From assembly GCA_026315105.1 (NCBI GenBank), contig CM048750.1, positions 168,482,549-168,546,548 of the forward strand: a DNA stretch of 64,000 bases, written 5' to 3'. Positions 11,044 through 22,754 of this stretch are shown piece by piece. The DNA is from Locusta migratoria (lineage: Eukaryota; Arthropoda; Insecta; Orthoptera; Acrididae). Within the stretch, counting starts at the first letter, position 1. Each line of letters starts with the position of its first letter. The translations under genes and the position numbers were made by a program. The notes under the pieces were generated by a model, which was not told the DNA's origin, ran no database searches, and saw only the letters and a list, made by a program, of their open reading frames with translations.

Positions 11044-11520
11044 AGTCACTACGCTTACATGGAACACATCTTCCGGAAGACGAAAACCGGATTTCCTAAA
11101 CCGTTTTTCGCTATCGTGTTTACATGATGTAGCCTGAATCGGATTTCCTAGTCCACATGGCGGCTAAAAAACAGCTGATTCAGTTCCTGATTTAGTCAGC
11201 ACAATCGCTAATTTTCTTCATTTAAATACACAGATTCATGCTCACTCTTATATATTCATACTTTTATTTCACATTAGAAAATATCACTCCGTTCATATGT
11301 GCCGAAAATTCATAACAAGAAAACGCAATCTGACAAGCAAAGGACGCTTCAAAGACGGTTGCGTTTACATGGACACGAAAATCGATTGTGGAACTGGAAA
11401 ACCGCTTTAGAGAAGCGGATTTCCAGAATCGATTTCGGAGTGTTTACATGACCAACCAAAAGCAGAATCGGGAAATCGGTTTACCAAATCCGGTTTTGGG
11501 AGCCCATGTAAACGGGGTGA
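11044..11520. repeat. Repeat with recurrent GTTTACATG motifs, possible MITE
   Basis: GTTTACATG occurs at about 11101, 11365 and 11441, and its complement CATGTAAAC at about 11504. The intervening sequence repeats CGGATTTCC- and CGATTT-type words. The outermost motifs face each other, so this may be a small inverted-repeat element, but I cannot fix a target duplication. Confidence 0.4.
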
Positions 11521-11533
11521 GTGAGTTTCTTAA

Positions 11534-12790
11534 CACATTCAGCACTATGCCCGTACACCATCCGGGCGCGCATGTTTCGGCCGTGTGGACGGCGCCCGTA
11601 TCCCGTACGGAGCCGCTTTTACGATCGCTGAAAGGAGTTTTTCACCGCACCACATGGCTGTCGGCTGTAAGATAACTGCTGTAGGTCATATTTTGTTCAC
11701 TAAATGAAGCAGCAGTGGATTTGTTCTGCGTATCAGTTGTATAAAATACATTAGCTGTCGCAACTGTTGTAAAAAACAGAAAAGTCTTACCAACAAGCAT
11801 CAAGAAACTGAAGCCAAATAAATCGATATTTTTGAGGAATGTGCCCAGTCTAGCGCTGAAGTGCAAAAATAAGCGTGATGTATACTGCCTTTCTACAAAA
11901 CATCAGGCTACCACAAAAGACGTCACAGTACGTTCAAAAGATGGGATTACAACAGTAATGAAACCAGACGTTGTAATTGACTACAATAAGAACAAGACTG
12001 GTGTAGATCGTGTGGATCAGCTGTACAGTTGCTACCCATGCGCACGAAAAACAATGAAATGGTGGAAGAAAGAGTTCTTTAATCTTTTCCCAATGTCTGT
12101 CGTGAGGAGTTTTATTTTGTACAAAGACGTCAGTAAATAGGAAATCTCTCTTGTGGACTTAATGAAAAACTATAGCTTCACGTTGGTAGAAAAAGGTGGA
12201 GGCTTTAGATCTGTAGAACCAACTCCAAGCACTAGCCCGGACAGAAATTTTGGTTGTAACTTTCCAGAAAAAGTCCCTCAAACTGCCAACAAAGTAAATA
12301 CTACACCGTACAGCAGTTTGCTCCGACGAATGGAAGAAAGAGACTGTCATGCGAGTAAGAAAGGAAAGCAGATGGTGGTGCAAAGACTGCAACGTAGGAC
12401 TCTGCGTACCTCAGTGCTTTCAGGATTACCACTTGAAAGTGAATTATGTATAACATATATATAATCTTTTTATATCATAAAATATGGAATAAAAAAAACC
12501 TATTGTGAACCAAATTATTTTTATTATAAACACCAGAAATCATGCTATGAAATGTAAAAAAAATTCCATGTGAAGGTTTCTCATGTTTTTTGGAATGCCG
12601 GTACACCTCTGCCGATGCAGGCATACATAAAAGCTTACATTTTTCCTAATCTATAAAGTATAGGGTTTCAAATGATGCTAGAAATTTGCCTTTCTGGTTC
12701 TTAGTTACTGTACAGTTATTCATTAACGTTACATAAAAATCGCCAGTTCACCTGCACAGTCGAGGTACATACATAGCAGTGTGGAATGTG
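11534..12790 (+). mobile_element. piggyBac-like element, internally deleted, with TTAA target sites
   Basis: TTAA at 11530-11533 and 12791-12794 flank the element, as expected for piggyBac. The left end reads CACATTCAGCACTATGCC; the right end, inverted, reads CACATTCCACACTGCTATG. These are matching imperfect TIRs. The body holds the C-terminal half of the transposase on the plus strand; the N-terminal half is missing, so the copy is non-autonomous. Confidence 0.85.
11690..12450 (+). pseudogene. piggyBac-like transposase, C-terminal half
   Basis: From about 11750 the frame reads into VPSLALKCKNKRDVYCLSTK, then VVIDYNKNKTGVDRVDQL and MKWWKKEFFNLFPMSVV. These are the family block before the last catalytic Asp (GVDRVDQ) and the following Trp-rich helix. 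A TAG at about 12138 interrupts the frame. After about 12303 the Cys-rich tail continues in another frame, with WWCKDCNVGLCVPQCFQDYH near 12375-12435, the zinc-binding C-terminus. The N-terminal region and first catalytic Asp residues are gone. One stop and one frameshift in about 250 codons suggest a fairly recent copy. Confidence 0.88.
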
Positions 12791-12794
12791 TTAA

Positions 12795-14457
12795 ATTCAA
12801 TGTGCCTTAATCATTCAAGCACTTACTTTACTTTTTCGAGTCCAGACTCTCCGTCGACCTAAATCATGGGTAGGCAACTGCGAAGCAGTGGCGATCTACT
12901 ATTTCATACCATTGTATCAGAGTGATTTCTTTTAATAATACAGTAATTCCTCATTTTCTAACATTTAAGTATTGCAAAACAACTAGATTCAAACTTAAAC
13001 ATTTATGTCATCACTATTTCTTCAAAATATCTAAAAATTATTCCCTAATGTTTTACATATATTATTTTACATTTACTCTGAAACTTGAGTACATGTCCAG
13101 TTAACATTGCCTATGATTTTTGGTGTATAACGTGTTACAAATAGTCAAATGCAAGAGGCGACGTGTTCATCAGTTAAACTTGTCTGCATTTCTTTTTAAT
13201 GAAATTCATATTTGAAAAGAAGTACAACATAGTAAGAAGAAGCAAACAATGTCTAAGTGCAACATTACCTAATACAGTGTATTTCTCCTTCTGAATTAGA
13301 GCCCAGCATTTACTGGGTTCTGCAATACTTTTGAGAAACAAATACTTTTTGATGATTTTATTTCAGTTCTTGGTACAAGAAACCTTTTGAATATTTTAGT
13401 CACGAAATATACCGATCGCACACTATAAACGCAGAAGTTCATAGTTTACTGCAGCAAGGAAGTTTTCTAATCTTCTAATCTTCTCCAATGACGTACCGAA
13501 CTAATACAACACAATGTATATCTTGAATCAAATAGTGTAGCAACGAATGGCACGCAGGTAGCAGCTGATTGAAACATTGCGGGGAAAAAACAATTATAAA
13601 GATTCAAGGTAGATGTTGATAATAGTTCTACGCGATTGTTAATAAGCAAAATAAACTCGTTCGTCAAACAATCGCACATTTTGAGAACTGCGAAAAGCAA
13701 TTGTCAATTTAATCCAACAATTTTTTTCTCCTGCGCTGTCAATACTCACACGATCTACCAAATAAGCACTCGCGATCTACCAGTAGATGGCGACTGCTGC
13801 TTCGCTGGCCGACGATAGTTCATTGAGGGTACAATTAGAACATGTCCCGTGGTTCTCCACATTCGCATAGAAGCTCCTCAGTGTCCGCTAGTCGCTATTT
13901 AGCTTTAATAGTTTTCAATGGTGCAACTCCCATCCTCAGACTACTCAGGGTTCGCCAAGTTTTCTAGTCCAGTTCGCTTCTGGTAAGGCGTGCTCGTTGC
14001 AGTGGGTATTTTGTAGGTGGCTCTGTTGGTACATTCTCAAAAAGCTTTCCCCAGATTTGAGTTTTCCTGGCGGAACTTGGGCGTTGTAGAGAACTTACCG
14101 CTCATAGAAAGTTTGCTTGAATTGCTCCGTGTACTCTGCAGCTGTTCTGTGGTCTTTGGTGAAATAAAGAAAGGTGCCTTGTACAGGAGGTCAAGCGAAT
14201 TTTCCTAAGTGTGTGTGACTGTTCTTCAAAGAGAAGCCCCATGATGCCAGATGATAGATTTCCAGGTGACCAGTTGGAAGCGATCAGTGCGGTCTGAATT
14301 ACCCCTATTTCGTTTTGGTTACACATTTTTAAAATTTATCACTGGCATGAACCTGGCTTAAGCACATCAACTATAATGAAATTTTAGTATCACCCAACTG
14401 TTGAGTCCGTAGCAATTTTCTATACTGGTGTGCGTCGAAATTGAAGGGGCTCATATT
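12795..14457. other. No gene recognised
   Basis: AT-rich sequence with no domain matches, splice-bounded exons or clear repeat ends that I can identify. A GATCTAC-type word pair near 12890 and 13775 is too short to interpret. Confidence 0.4.
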
Positions 14458-15261
14458 ATTCAGGGAATTAAAGTCCATGGAGAGGAAATAAAAACCTTGT
14501 GGTTTCCTGGCTTCATAGTAATTCTGTCAGAGACAGCAAAGGACCTGGAAGAGCAATTCAACGGAATGAATAGTGTCTTGAAAGGAAGGTATAAGATGAA
14601 CATTAACAGAAGTAAAACGAGGGTAATGGAATGTAGTGTCAGAAAATCAGACCATGCTGAAGGAATTAGATTAGGTAATGAGACAATAAAAGTAGTATAT
14701 GAGTTCTGCAGCGAGATAACTTCTAATGGCCGAAGTAAAGAAGATATAACATGCAGAATGACTATGGGAAGAAAAGCGTTTCTGAAGAAACGAAATTTGT
14801 TTACAACCAACATTAGTTTAAAAGTCAGGAAGTCCTTTCTGAAAGCATTTTCTGGAGTGTAGCATTGTATGGGAGTGAAACATGGACGATAAGGAGTTCA
14901 GATAAAAATATGATAAAAGCTTTTGAAATGTGGTGCTACAGACGAATAATGGGTAGATCACATAAGTAATGAGGAGGTGCTTAACAGAATTGGGGAGAAA
15001 AAGATTTTCTGGCATATCCTAAAAAAAGGGATAGGTCGTGGGATACATTCTGAAACATCAACGAATCGTCAACTTAACATTATAAGGACGTGTGTAGGGC
15101 AAAAATCATAGAGGGAGACCGAGGGACGAATACGGTAAGCAGATTCAAAAGGATGTAGGATGCCTTACGTATTCTCAGATGAAGAGGCTTGCATAGGACA
15201 GTGTAGCGTGGAGATATGCATAAGACCAGTCTGTGGACTGAAAACCACAACAATAACAACG
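14458..15261 (+). mobile_element. RTE-type LINE fragment, 3' end
   Basis: The translated pieces IVILSETAKDLEEQFNGMNS, LGNETIKVVYEF, ITSNGRSKEDI and MGRKAFLKKRNLF match the reverse-transcriptase tail of RTE-like retrotransposons (the ADD-IVILSE--KDLE region onward). Frame breaks occur near 14860. The element finishes in the family 3' end about 15218-15261 with an ACCACAACAATAACAAC tail. The catalytic ADD is altered (a PGF at the expected site) and the upstream RT and endonuclease are missing. Confidence 0.85.
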
Positions 15262-15639
15262 TATCAAGGAAAAACTAAACTTCCTCTGACTCAAACAACA
15301 TACTCCTTGAAGTAGGAAAATAAATTTCTGTAGCCCAAATTAAAGTGAGGCGAAGTTCGTCTTCGTGTGTCAGACTGCAAGATTCACATATTCTGAAGGT
15401 GCGGCGCGAAACTTCCTTATTTGAAACGCGCGGTAATCAGCGCCTGTTACTCATTGTTGCGTGGGTTTCAGTGCAATCAAGAGCGCGGGACTTGAAGTTT
15501 TTATAAAGGTTAGTTTAGTAGAGAAAGAGCGCGCGTCGCCGTGCCGGCCTACTTTCCGAAGGCTATCAGAGGACTATCAGACACCGACGTCGGCATTATT
15601 TTATGTCAAGACATTAGTTTGATTCCATTTTACTTTACA

Positions 15640-15677
<38 letters not shown>

Positions 15678-16449
15678 TCAGCTTTCTTTTTACATTTACC
15701 ATTCTATACATTTTATTAATTTTCTGTATTTGGCGTAGGGGATACACGTTGCTATTAATTTTTAGTCGCCTACAGTTTGGAGAGGATTATCACTTGCCTT
15801 TGACATGAGAAATGTTTCCTTTCATTGCGCTGCTTCTATAGTAGACATAGTAGTGATAAGGTGCTTCTGGAGTACCTCTTTTCCGTGGATTGTTTTACTT
15901 TATTTGCAGGAAATGAGCATCTACCCCTATTCTTCACTCACTACTGGCTTTCTTTCCTTTCGTTCACGTAACTCTCCTTATATACGCTTTATGGATCTCT
16001 CAATGTTTACCTGTTATATATAACGTTCATTTGTAATCCCTTAGTGGCTTTGTTTCCTTTAGTTCTGGTTGTTAGAGGTCCTGCTTTATCCTTACGTTTC
16101 CTTATATAAGTTCTAAGTATCTCTCAATATTAACCTGTTAATAGGACAGTGCTTCTTTTGATTCACTTTTAACGCACAGTAGATTGCACTTTATTTTGGT
16201 TGTTTGACACGGGTTTTCTTAAATTTTTCTTAATTTTCTAATGGTATGCCTTAGAAAAGGGTGAAGGGGAGGAAGGAGACCCTAGGAAAAAAATGGACGT
16301 TTGATCATAAGACGTCAGCGCGCATTCAAGAAACAGTTGAACATCGCTCCTGCAGGTCTCAATCCTGATGGTAAATCAATTATTATGCGGTTAGACACCT
16401 TTATGGAAGTGTGCAGAAAAAGAAACCAGGACCTTCAAGAACGACAAAG
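15262..16449. other. No gene recognised; T30 tract and a local repeat
   Basis: A run of 30 T occurs at 15642-15671. Segments near 15970-16020 and 16098-16145 resemble each other (TATGGATCTCTCAATG and TAAGTATCTCTCAATA). Nothing else is identifiable. Confidence 0.45.
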
Positions 16450-16775
16450 AAGTGACGGTCTCTTCTGAGCGTTACGTTTAGATAACTGAACAGTTTTCTC
16501 TTCCGGAACTTGAAGAAATGGATGTAGGTGTGGTCAGGTTCCAACAAGATGGACCAACAGCTCATACGGCACGAACATCAATGACCATGTTGCGTGAACA
16601 CTTAACCGATCGTCTTAATCTCTTTTGAAGGGCGATCTCCAGTGGCTAGTACGCTCGTCAGATTTAGTGCTATGAGACTTTTTCCTGTGGGACCGTCTCA
16701 AATCCATGGTGTATACCAATAGTCCGCAGACGAAAAAGTGGATCCAAATTTCCGATTTCGACTCTCTAAATGCAT
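16450..16775 (+). pseudogene. mariner-like transposase fragment
   Basis: The sequence encodes FQQDGPTAHTARTSMTMLRE, followed after a frameshift near 16628 by a degraded WLVRSSDLVL-DFFLWDRLKS segment. These correspond to the D and final acid motifs of the mariner-like DDE domain (FQQDGATAHTAR, WPARSPDLSPCDFFLWG). The preceding LPELEEMD segment also fits. The N-terminus is absent. Confidence 0.85.
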
Positions 16776-17955
16776 TGAGCAGGAGGAGGCCACCTTGAAG
16801 ATAAAATTTTCAAAACATAATGGAACAAAACTTAAGATATTACTCTTTATAGAAAAAAGATTTAAATTGTGGTCTGTAGTACTTTCCGTGTTTTTTTATT
16901 ATTTCATTTTATTTAATTTATTTATTTATCTATTTTTTAAGGAATTTCCCCCCGTCGCGGTATTAAGAGATCAGTTATACTTATTGCTATCTACGGAAAT
17001 TTCGGGGCATCGGACAATTTCTCTAAATAAATATTATAGATTCCGGCGCACAACTTTAATTTGCCAGGAAGTTTCACTATAGGTTGTTAATTGAAGAATC
17101 CCAAGTCTTGAAGCTACCTACAGTGAGACAGCGAAGACGTCATCTGATTATAGAGGTTTAATTAGAAATCGCAGAGCACCCTTTTATATAAATAAAGTTT
17201 ATATGAACTGGCAAGCCTGAATATTTCCATAAAGTATGTACCGATCACTGCCGCCATCTTGCATGATGTATTGTTTGTATTTTAATCTTACATGTAAATG
17301 CATGTGTGTATTTTAAATCATGTTACTCTTTTAACTTCCTTCACCCTCTCAAAAATTTTGTAATATTTGGCTGAAAAGTAACATATTTTACTGTTGACAA
17401 TTCACCCGTCGCCAACTTGGTGCAAGAGGGATAAACAAAGGGGGAAAAAAACTCTCACTCAGTTCGTCATCGCCGAAAGAGGTCGCGATTCTTACATCAC
17501 CGAACGTGCGGCCACTTGAAACTCCATTGTTTAGCACCCCTGATCCCTTGCCAGATTAAGTGGTCGGACAGTACATATGACAGGATATTATGTAACAAAC
17601 AATGGGTAAAGTAAAACTAATTCTTTGCAAGGGATACATTGCTAGTCACAATACGGGTGTCACTGTATGTCACAGCCAGGCTAGATGAGTCGCTAACTGC
17701 CGGTTTCGTCAAAGGGACTGGAGACAGACGTCACATGCGTCAGTTTGCTTCTCTGAAGGAGTGAGACCTTTGAATTTTTGAATAAGGCAATTTGGTCCGA
17801 AAGCCGAACTGTCTGGTAGCGTTTTAATTGTGCCTGTTTGTGATAGTGCCAGCTGTTTGTTGATTAGCAACTTATCTTTTCAAAATATTGTCAAATATTA
17901 AGAGTGTAGATTTTGTACAACCTCTGACAATAACGTCGGCGAATAGTCCTGTAAC
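16776..17955. other. No gene recognised; short tRNA-like repeat tail at 17035-17078
   Basis: Positions 17035-17078 (TTCCGGCGCACAACTTTAAT onward through CCAGGAAGTTTCAC) are the end of the tRNA-like repeat family found at 19.15 and 57.2 kb. The rest is unassigned AT-rich sequence. Confidence 0.5.
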
Positions 17956-18300
17956 TTAAATGTACATGAAATATGATCTACAGTTACTGTAGTGTTCCTC
18001 GAAGTAGTCACCTCGCACAACTATGCACCGCTGAGCTCTCCGACACATGTCCTCGGAACTTTGCACGAAGTCTTTCTTTGAGAAGGTGTTCAAAATCTTC
18101 GTCAAGTTTCGTTGGATGTCAGAAATATCCTCAGCTCTTTTTCCCTTCAAACAAAGTTTGAGGCGAGAGTCTCGAGTGTTAAGATCCGGCGAGTATGGTG
18201 GATGTTCAATTTGAACCACCCCCCTTTTTTTGACAGGAACCGTTCGATGATTTTGGCTGATTGTGGATGACCCTTGTCGTGCAACTTGAACGTCATATTC
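17956..18300 (-). pseudogene. mariner-like transposase, C-terminal fragment (minus copy)
   Basis: The minus frame reads EHPPYSPDLN, LKLCLKGKRAEDISDIQRN and ends CIVVRGDYFEEH. This fits the last part of a mariner transposase (HPPYSPDL, then a ...W.KC....GDYFE ending). It stands head to head with a plus-strand relative immediately to its right. Confidence 0.85.
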
Positions 18301-18502
18301 GCCGGATCTGAATCCTCCTACTCCCTCGACTCAAACTCGCTTTGAAAGGAAAACGATTTTACGATATTACTGACATCCAACGAAACGAGACGAAGCTTTT
18401 GAACACCATGCCAAAGGAAGCATTCCTGCAAAGTTTTCAGGACATATATCGCATAGCTGAGCGGTTCATAGTTGTGGGAGGTGACTATTTCGAAGCACAA
18501 TA
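18301..18502 (+). pseudogene. mariner-like transposase, C-terminal fragment (plus copy)
   Basis: The plus strand encodes the same region as the preceding feature: SYSPDLNPP, LALKGKRFYDITDIQRN and FIVVGGDYFEAQ, with frame changes. The two copies diverge from about 18300, forming a short inverted pair whose residues differ at many positions. Confidence 0.8.
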
Positions 18503-19150
18503 AGGTAACTGTAGTTCATACTTCATCAAAACTAATGTTACAGGACTAGTCAACTAACTTCATGGTCAGGGTTTGTAGACAGACATCAACGGTAGCGTTT
18601 GCTTCAAGATACTGCACATGTTAACACTGGACTTTCCTACAGCAACGTTCTTATAGTGTAGGCCTATACTGCTCCTATGCACATTCTGAATCTACAGATT
18701 GCTACCATCCACTACGTGTATGTCCACAGACGTACACCACAGTATGTGACTACAAAAGAAACCCTTTCGATTTACTAGCCACCTCTCTTGGAACAAAACA
18801 CTCGAGCTTTCGATAGTTGTCTCGACCAACGTAATCGATAGTAAATATCACTGCCTGCTGCGACAGGCGCAATGTTCCGCTTACATAGGTGCAAAAGCAA
18901 CGTCGATAACCAGCCACAGGGGATAGAAATGATGCACGCATGTATGTAAGAGGATTGCAAGTCTGAAATGCTTCTGCCAAGCACCGAGACTTACGAATGC
19001 ACAAGGAAAATATTAACATAAAAGCAAAATCCTGTCTGGAGCGACTTCTATTCAACTGACACAATGCTGACAGATGAATGGAAAGATGCAAACTACGAAC
19101 TCTGACATGTAATAACGCGATATGTTACACATGACTATCACCATAAATTT
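18503..19150. other. No gene recognised
   Basis: No domain, repeat boundary or RNA signal that I can support. Confidence 0.4.
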
Positions 19151-19595
19151 TGAAACTTCCTGGCAGATTAAAACTGTGTGCCGGAACCGGGACTCGAACC
19201 TGGGACCTTTGCCTTTCGCGGGCAAGCGCTCTACCACTGAGCTACCCCGACAGGACTCACGATGCCGCCTCACAACTTTACTTCTGCCAGTACCTCGCCT
19301 CCTACTTTCCAAACTTCACAAAAGCTCTCCTGCAAACACGCAAGACTAGCACTTCTGGAAGAAAGGATATGGTGGAGCCATGGCTTAGCCACAGCCTAAG
19401 GGATGTTTCCAGAATGAAACTTTCACTCTGCAGCGGAGTGTGCGCTGATATGAAACTTCCTGGCAGATTAAAACTATGTGCCGGAACCGGGACTCGAACC
19501 TGGGACCTTTGCCTTTCGCGGGCAAGCGCTCTACCACTGAGCTACCCCGACACGACTCACGATGCCGCCTCACAACTTTACTTCCGCCAATACCA
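19151..19595 (-). repeat. tRNA-like repeat, tandem pair, 300-bp period
   Basis: Two units begin TGAAACTTCCTGGCAGATTA at 19151 and 19451. Each contains, on the minus strand, a 70-odd-nt tRNA-like core (about 19183-19252 and 19483-19552) with GTAGCTCAGTGGTAGAGCGC (box A) and GGTTCGAGTCCCGG (box B). The anticodon loop reads CGCGAAA, so position 33 is G not U, which argues against a functional tRNA. The family is repeated at 57.2-57.7 kb. Confidence 0.85.
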
Positions 19596-19872
19596 CGCCT
19601 ATGTCAAGGTCTCACAGTCTATTTGTGTAACCTCTCCACTTCATACGTAGAACGAGAAGTCGGGTACTGTTGAAATATAGCAAGGCTCTCTCAAATGCTT
19701 CAGAGTCAGATTAACAGTAGTGTACAATTAAAGTGGGTTCATATGGGTAAATAAATGTGAGAAAAACTGTCGTCCACAGTTGTGGCAGAGCCTAGCACCC
19801 ATGACGATAGGCATCCCGTGAAACAATAGCGGCTTACACCTATTAAATTGTAAGTAACAGTTATAAAGTATG

Positions 19873-21010
19873 GTGCAGAGGTAAATCTAATCAAAGACTG
19901 CGCTTTATTTGCAGAACACTTTGGTCTTAGAGCACGCGGCAGTTCTACTAAAGAGACTGCCTGCACCACACTTGGCTGTTCTCTTTTGGAATACTGCTGC
20001 GCATTGTGGAATCCTCACCGGTTGGGACTGACGGAGGACATAGAAAACGTTTAGAGAGGAGCAGTTCGTTTCGTATTTTCGCGATATAGGAAAGAAAGCC
20101 ACTCCCGTGAACCACAGGCATTGCCGAGGTGGGGTGGCTTGGAAATCAAGGAGAAACTTGAGAAGGAATTAAAGTTCAAGAAGAAGAATTAAAAACATTG
20201 CCTATTGCTGACAACATAGTAATTCTGTCAGAGAAAGCAAAGGACCTGGAAGAGCAGTTGAACGGAATGGACAGTGTGATAAGATGAACATTAACAAGAG
20301 CAAAACAAGGGTAATGGAGTGCAGTCTAATAAAATCAGGCGATGCTGAAGGAATTAGATTAGGCATCTAAACAATAAAGGATGCAAATGAGTTTTCTTAC
20401 TTAAGCAGTAAAATAACAAATGATAGCCGCAGTACAGAGGATATAAAATGCTGAATGGCAATGGGTATAAAAGCGTTCTTGAAAAAGTGAAATTTGTTAA
20501 CATCGAATATTAATTTAAGCCTAAGGAAGTCCTTTCTGAAGGCATTTGTGTGGAGTGTTGCCTTGTATGGGAGTGAAACATGGACGATAAACAGTGCAGA
20601 CAGGAAAAGGATACAGGCTTTTGAAATTTGGTGCTACAGAAGAATGCTGAAGATTAGGTGGGTGGATCGCTTAACTAATGAAGAGGTACTGAACAGAATT
20701 GGGGAGGAAAGGAATTTCTGGTATACCTTGACTAAAAGAAGGGATCGATTGGTAGGACACAATCTTAGACATCAAGCAATCGTGAATTTAGCATTGGAGG
20801 GAAGTGTTTGGGGTAAAAATCGCAGTGGAAGACCAAGATATGGATACAGTAAGCAGATTCAGACAGATGCAGGTTGTCGTTCGTAGGGCATTGTGGAGAG
20901 CTGCATCAAACCAGACTGAAGACCACAACAACAACAACAGGAAAGAGAGAGTGACAGCAATGATGCACGACTTGGGGTGGAAATCATTGACTCTCTATTG
21001 CACAAGAATA
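19873..21010 (+). pseudogene. CR1-like LINE reverse-transcriptase C-terminal remnant, interrupted by RTE
   Basis: The plus strand encodes VNLIKDCALFAEHFGLR, then LLEYCCALWNPHRLGLTEDI and AVRFVFSRYRKE, the CR1/Jockey-type post-catalytic block (LEY--VVW-P, VQR-A-RF). After the RTE insertion it resumes with NDARLGVEII / MMHDLGWKSL. A further piece at about 22195-22260 (FQCSFFPRAVRQWY) matches the LINE C-terminal SFFPR-I--WN motif. Stops and frameshifts are present. Confidence 0.75.
20099..20939 (+). mobile_element. RTE-type LINE insertion, internally deleted, nested in CR1-like LINE
   Basis: The first about 40 bp (20099-20140) match the 5' end of the minus-strand RTE copy at about 55010-55046. 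The sequence then jumps to the RT region (IVILSEKAKDLEEQLNGMDS; SWSVALYGSETWTI-type block VWSVALYGSETWTINS; FEIWCYRRMLKIRWVDRLTN) and ends with an ACAACAACAACAG tail. A near-perfect target duplication GGAAAGAAAG / GGAAAGAGAG lies at 20089-20098 and 20940-20949. The host CR1 reading resumes immediately after it. Confidence 0.85.
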
Positions 21011-21200
21011 ATTAAAGTAAGAATTTTCCAGTAACAACTTTGGAATTACACTTCATGGTGCGTCTGAACGTAAAATATATGTTCATAAACTTTCTACTTA
21101 TTACATTTTGGAAAAAAACACTCAGTATATTCAATTATACACTGCGGAAATACGGATGTTGTGAGTACTTAGATATAAGTTAGTAGATGGTACTTATGTT

Positions 21201-21380
21201 TGCCGAGGCGGAGTGGCCGAGCCGCATTGAGGCGCTATGCTACGATGCGCGATGCCATTCCACGTCAGGGGTACGAATCCCCCCTCGAGTATGGATGTGT
21301 GTTCGGAAGTAGTTTGTAAATTTAGGAACTGATCACTCCGCAGTAAAGTCCCAAAAGCTTACCAAACGTTTGAACATTTG
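21201..21380 (+). repeat. tRNA-derived SINE (family A), diverged
   Basis: GGCCGAG box A, GGTACGAATCC box B and the AACATTTG tail are recognisable. It interrupts the left arm of the inverted duplication and is absent from the right arm, so it post-dates the duplication. Confidence 0.8.
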
Positions 21381-22385
21381 AAACTAAATTTTTGGGTAAG
21401 AGCGTTCTAAATTTATGATACATCGGCAAAATAAGACTTTCAAGTAAAATGTATTTAAAAAATTTAAAACATTAGGAACGTTGGGTATGCATTAGTTGTC
21501 AAAATGTTACTTCTTTGCAATTACATACTTCGCTAATTTATGTATTGTGGAAATTACAGACACGCTTTCTATCTGGTAAAAAACACAAATACGTGTCACA
21601 TTTTGTACACATTACTTTCGCTAGTTTTCGACATTTATTACATTTCTTTTTTGTGCTATTGCCTGCTGAGTATTCAGCGATTGTCTCTTGGATGGTTTTC
21701 CTGACCAACATAAGGATTCAGCAATATTAACGATATCAAACAAAGCCATTACTATTTTCAATACAGGCTCTCTTGTAAAGTAGCCAAGCAACAACACAAG
21801 TATGTACTCTTGAGGCACGCGTGTGGACTTGTACGCGTTAGGTCTGTCATATAATAGGACCGAAGAGAACGATGGCAGTTCCAGAGTTATATAGGTGTGT
21901 CTTGTAACTAATTGCTGTAAGTATATGCTGCCATCTGCCGTGATACACGAAAAGCACAGCTGTATATCGAAGTATATACACTGTGCTTGAATGGCACAGT
22001 TACATTACGTTCTCAGAATATGTATATTTAAGTATACACAGTGCAGTTGAGGGTTAAGATCGGCGACATGTATTTGCGAAACTTGTCTCACCTACTTTCT
22101 CTACCGAATATGAATATGTTTTGTTAGCGTGCATCTATACACATAGTTAGACATGATCACCATAATGACATGAAAGAAGTCAGATGTAATACGCCAAGAT
22201 TTCAGTGTTCCTTTTTCCCGCGTGCTGTTAGACAATGGTACCGTAGACATTTATTACGAAACCTTGCTAGATATACCTTCTGACAGGCACTTACAAGCGA
22301 AATGCCTAGTAGCCATAGAAATGTAGATATTCATTGGACAAATCCAAGATTTGTGGCGGCCTCGCAGTAGACGTGGTGGCTAGAC

Positions 22386-22754
22386 TTGCGCATAATAGTT
22401 CGCGATCGGGAGCGCTCACTTTAGTTCGTCCGCTCCCAGTGACGGCAGAGCGGCGTGGTCTGCGCATGCAGGTGAAGGGAGAAGTTCCCCCACCTAGCTG
22501 CTTCATGCGCTTGCTGCTTGAGCCGCTAACGATATCACGCAAATCAAAAGAAATAGTTTGAGGATAATTTCTCGCGTTTAAGTTTAGAGTTATCTCTATG
22601 TCTTGGCATTATGAAATTTATTATTCAGATATTGCAGAGTTCAGAATACTTCAACACAGAAATTTTGTAGCACTGAACTATGTAATCTAGCAGCAGACGC
22701 TAACCTCGAAATAGCTCTCATCAGCTGAAGGCAAAAACGTGATTTTTAATTCTG
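22386..22754. other. Left boundary sequence of the array region
   Basis: Contains GCGCATAATAGTTCGCGATC at 22388-22407, a close relative of the 26-bp array unit, and TTAGTTCGTCCGCTC at 22421. An inverted relative of the latter is at about 25023-25042. Confidence 0.5.

Larger units (their letters stand above)
19803..22385 (+). repeat. Left arm of a large inverted duplication (CR1-like LINE region)
   Basis: From GCATCCCGTGAAACAAT (about 19812) to GCGGCCTCGCAGTAGAC (about 22355-22371) this sequence aligns, inverted, with 26795-27955. The left arm is additionally split by an RTE insertion (20099-20939) and a SINE (21201-21380), and carries about 440 bp (21730-22170) that the right arm lacks. Local differences are frequent, so the duplication is old. 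Confidence 0.8.

Noticed and set aside
10678..11127. 149-codon frame spanning the GC-rich block and putative first exon
   Set aside because: It runs through the splice donor in a different frame from MPGFGALSAIK and its Pro/Ala/Arg content is what GC-rich DNA gives by chance.
19150..19650. 166-codon frame over the tRNA-like tandem repeats
   Set aside because: It only reads through two repeat units; the duplicated peptide is a by-product of the repeat.
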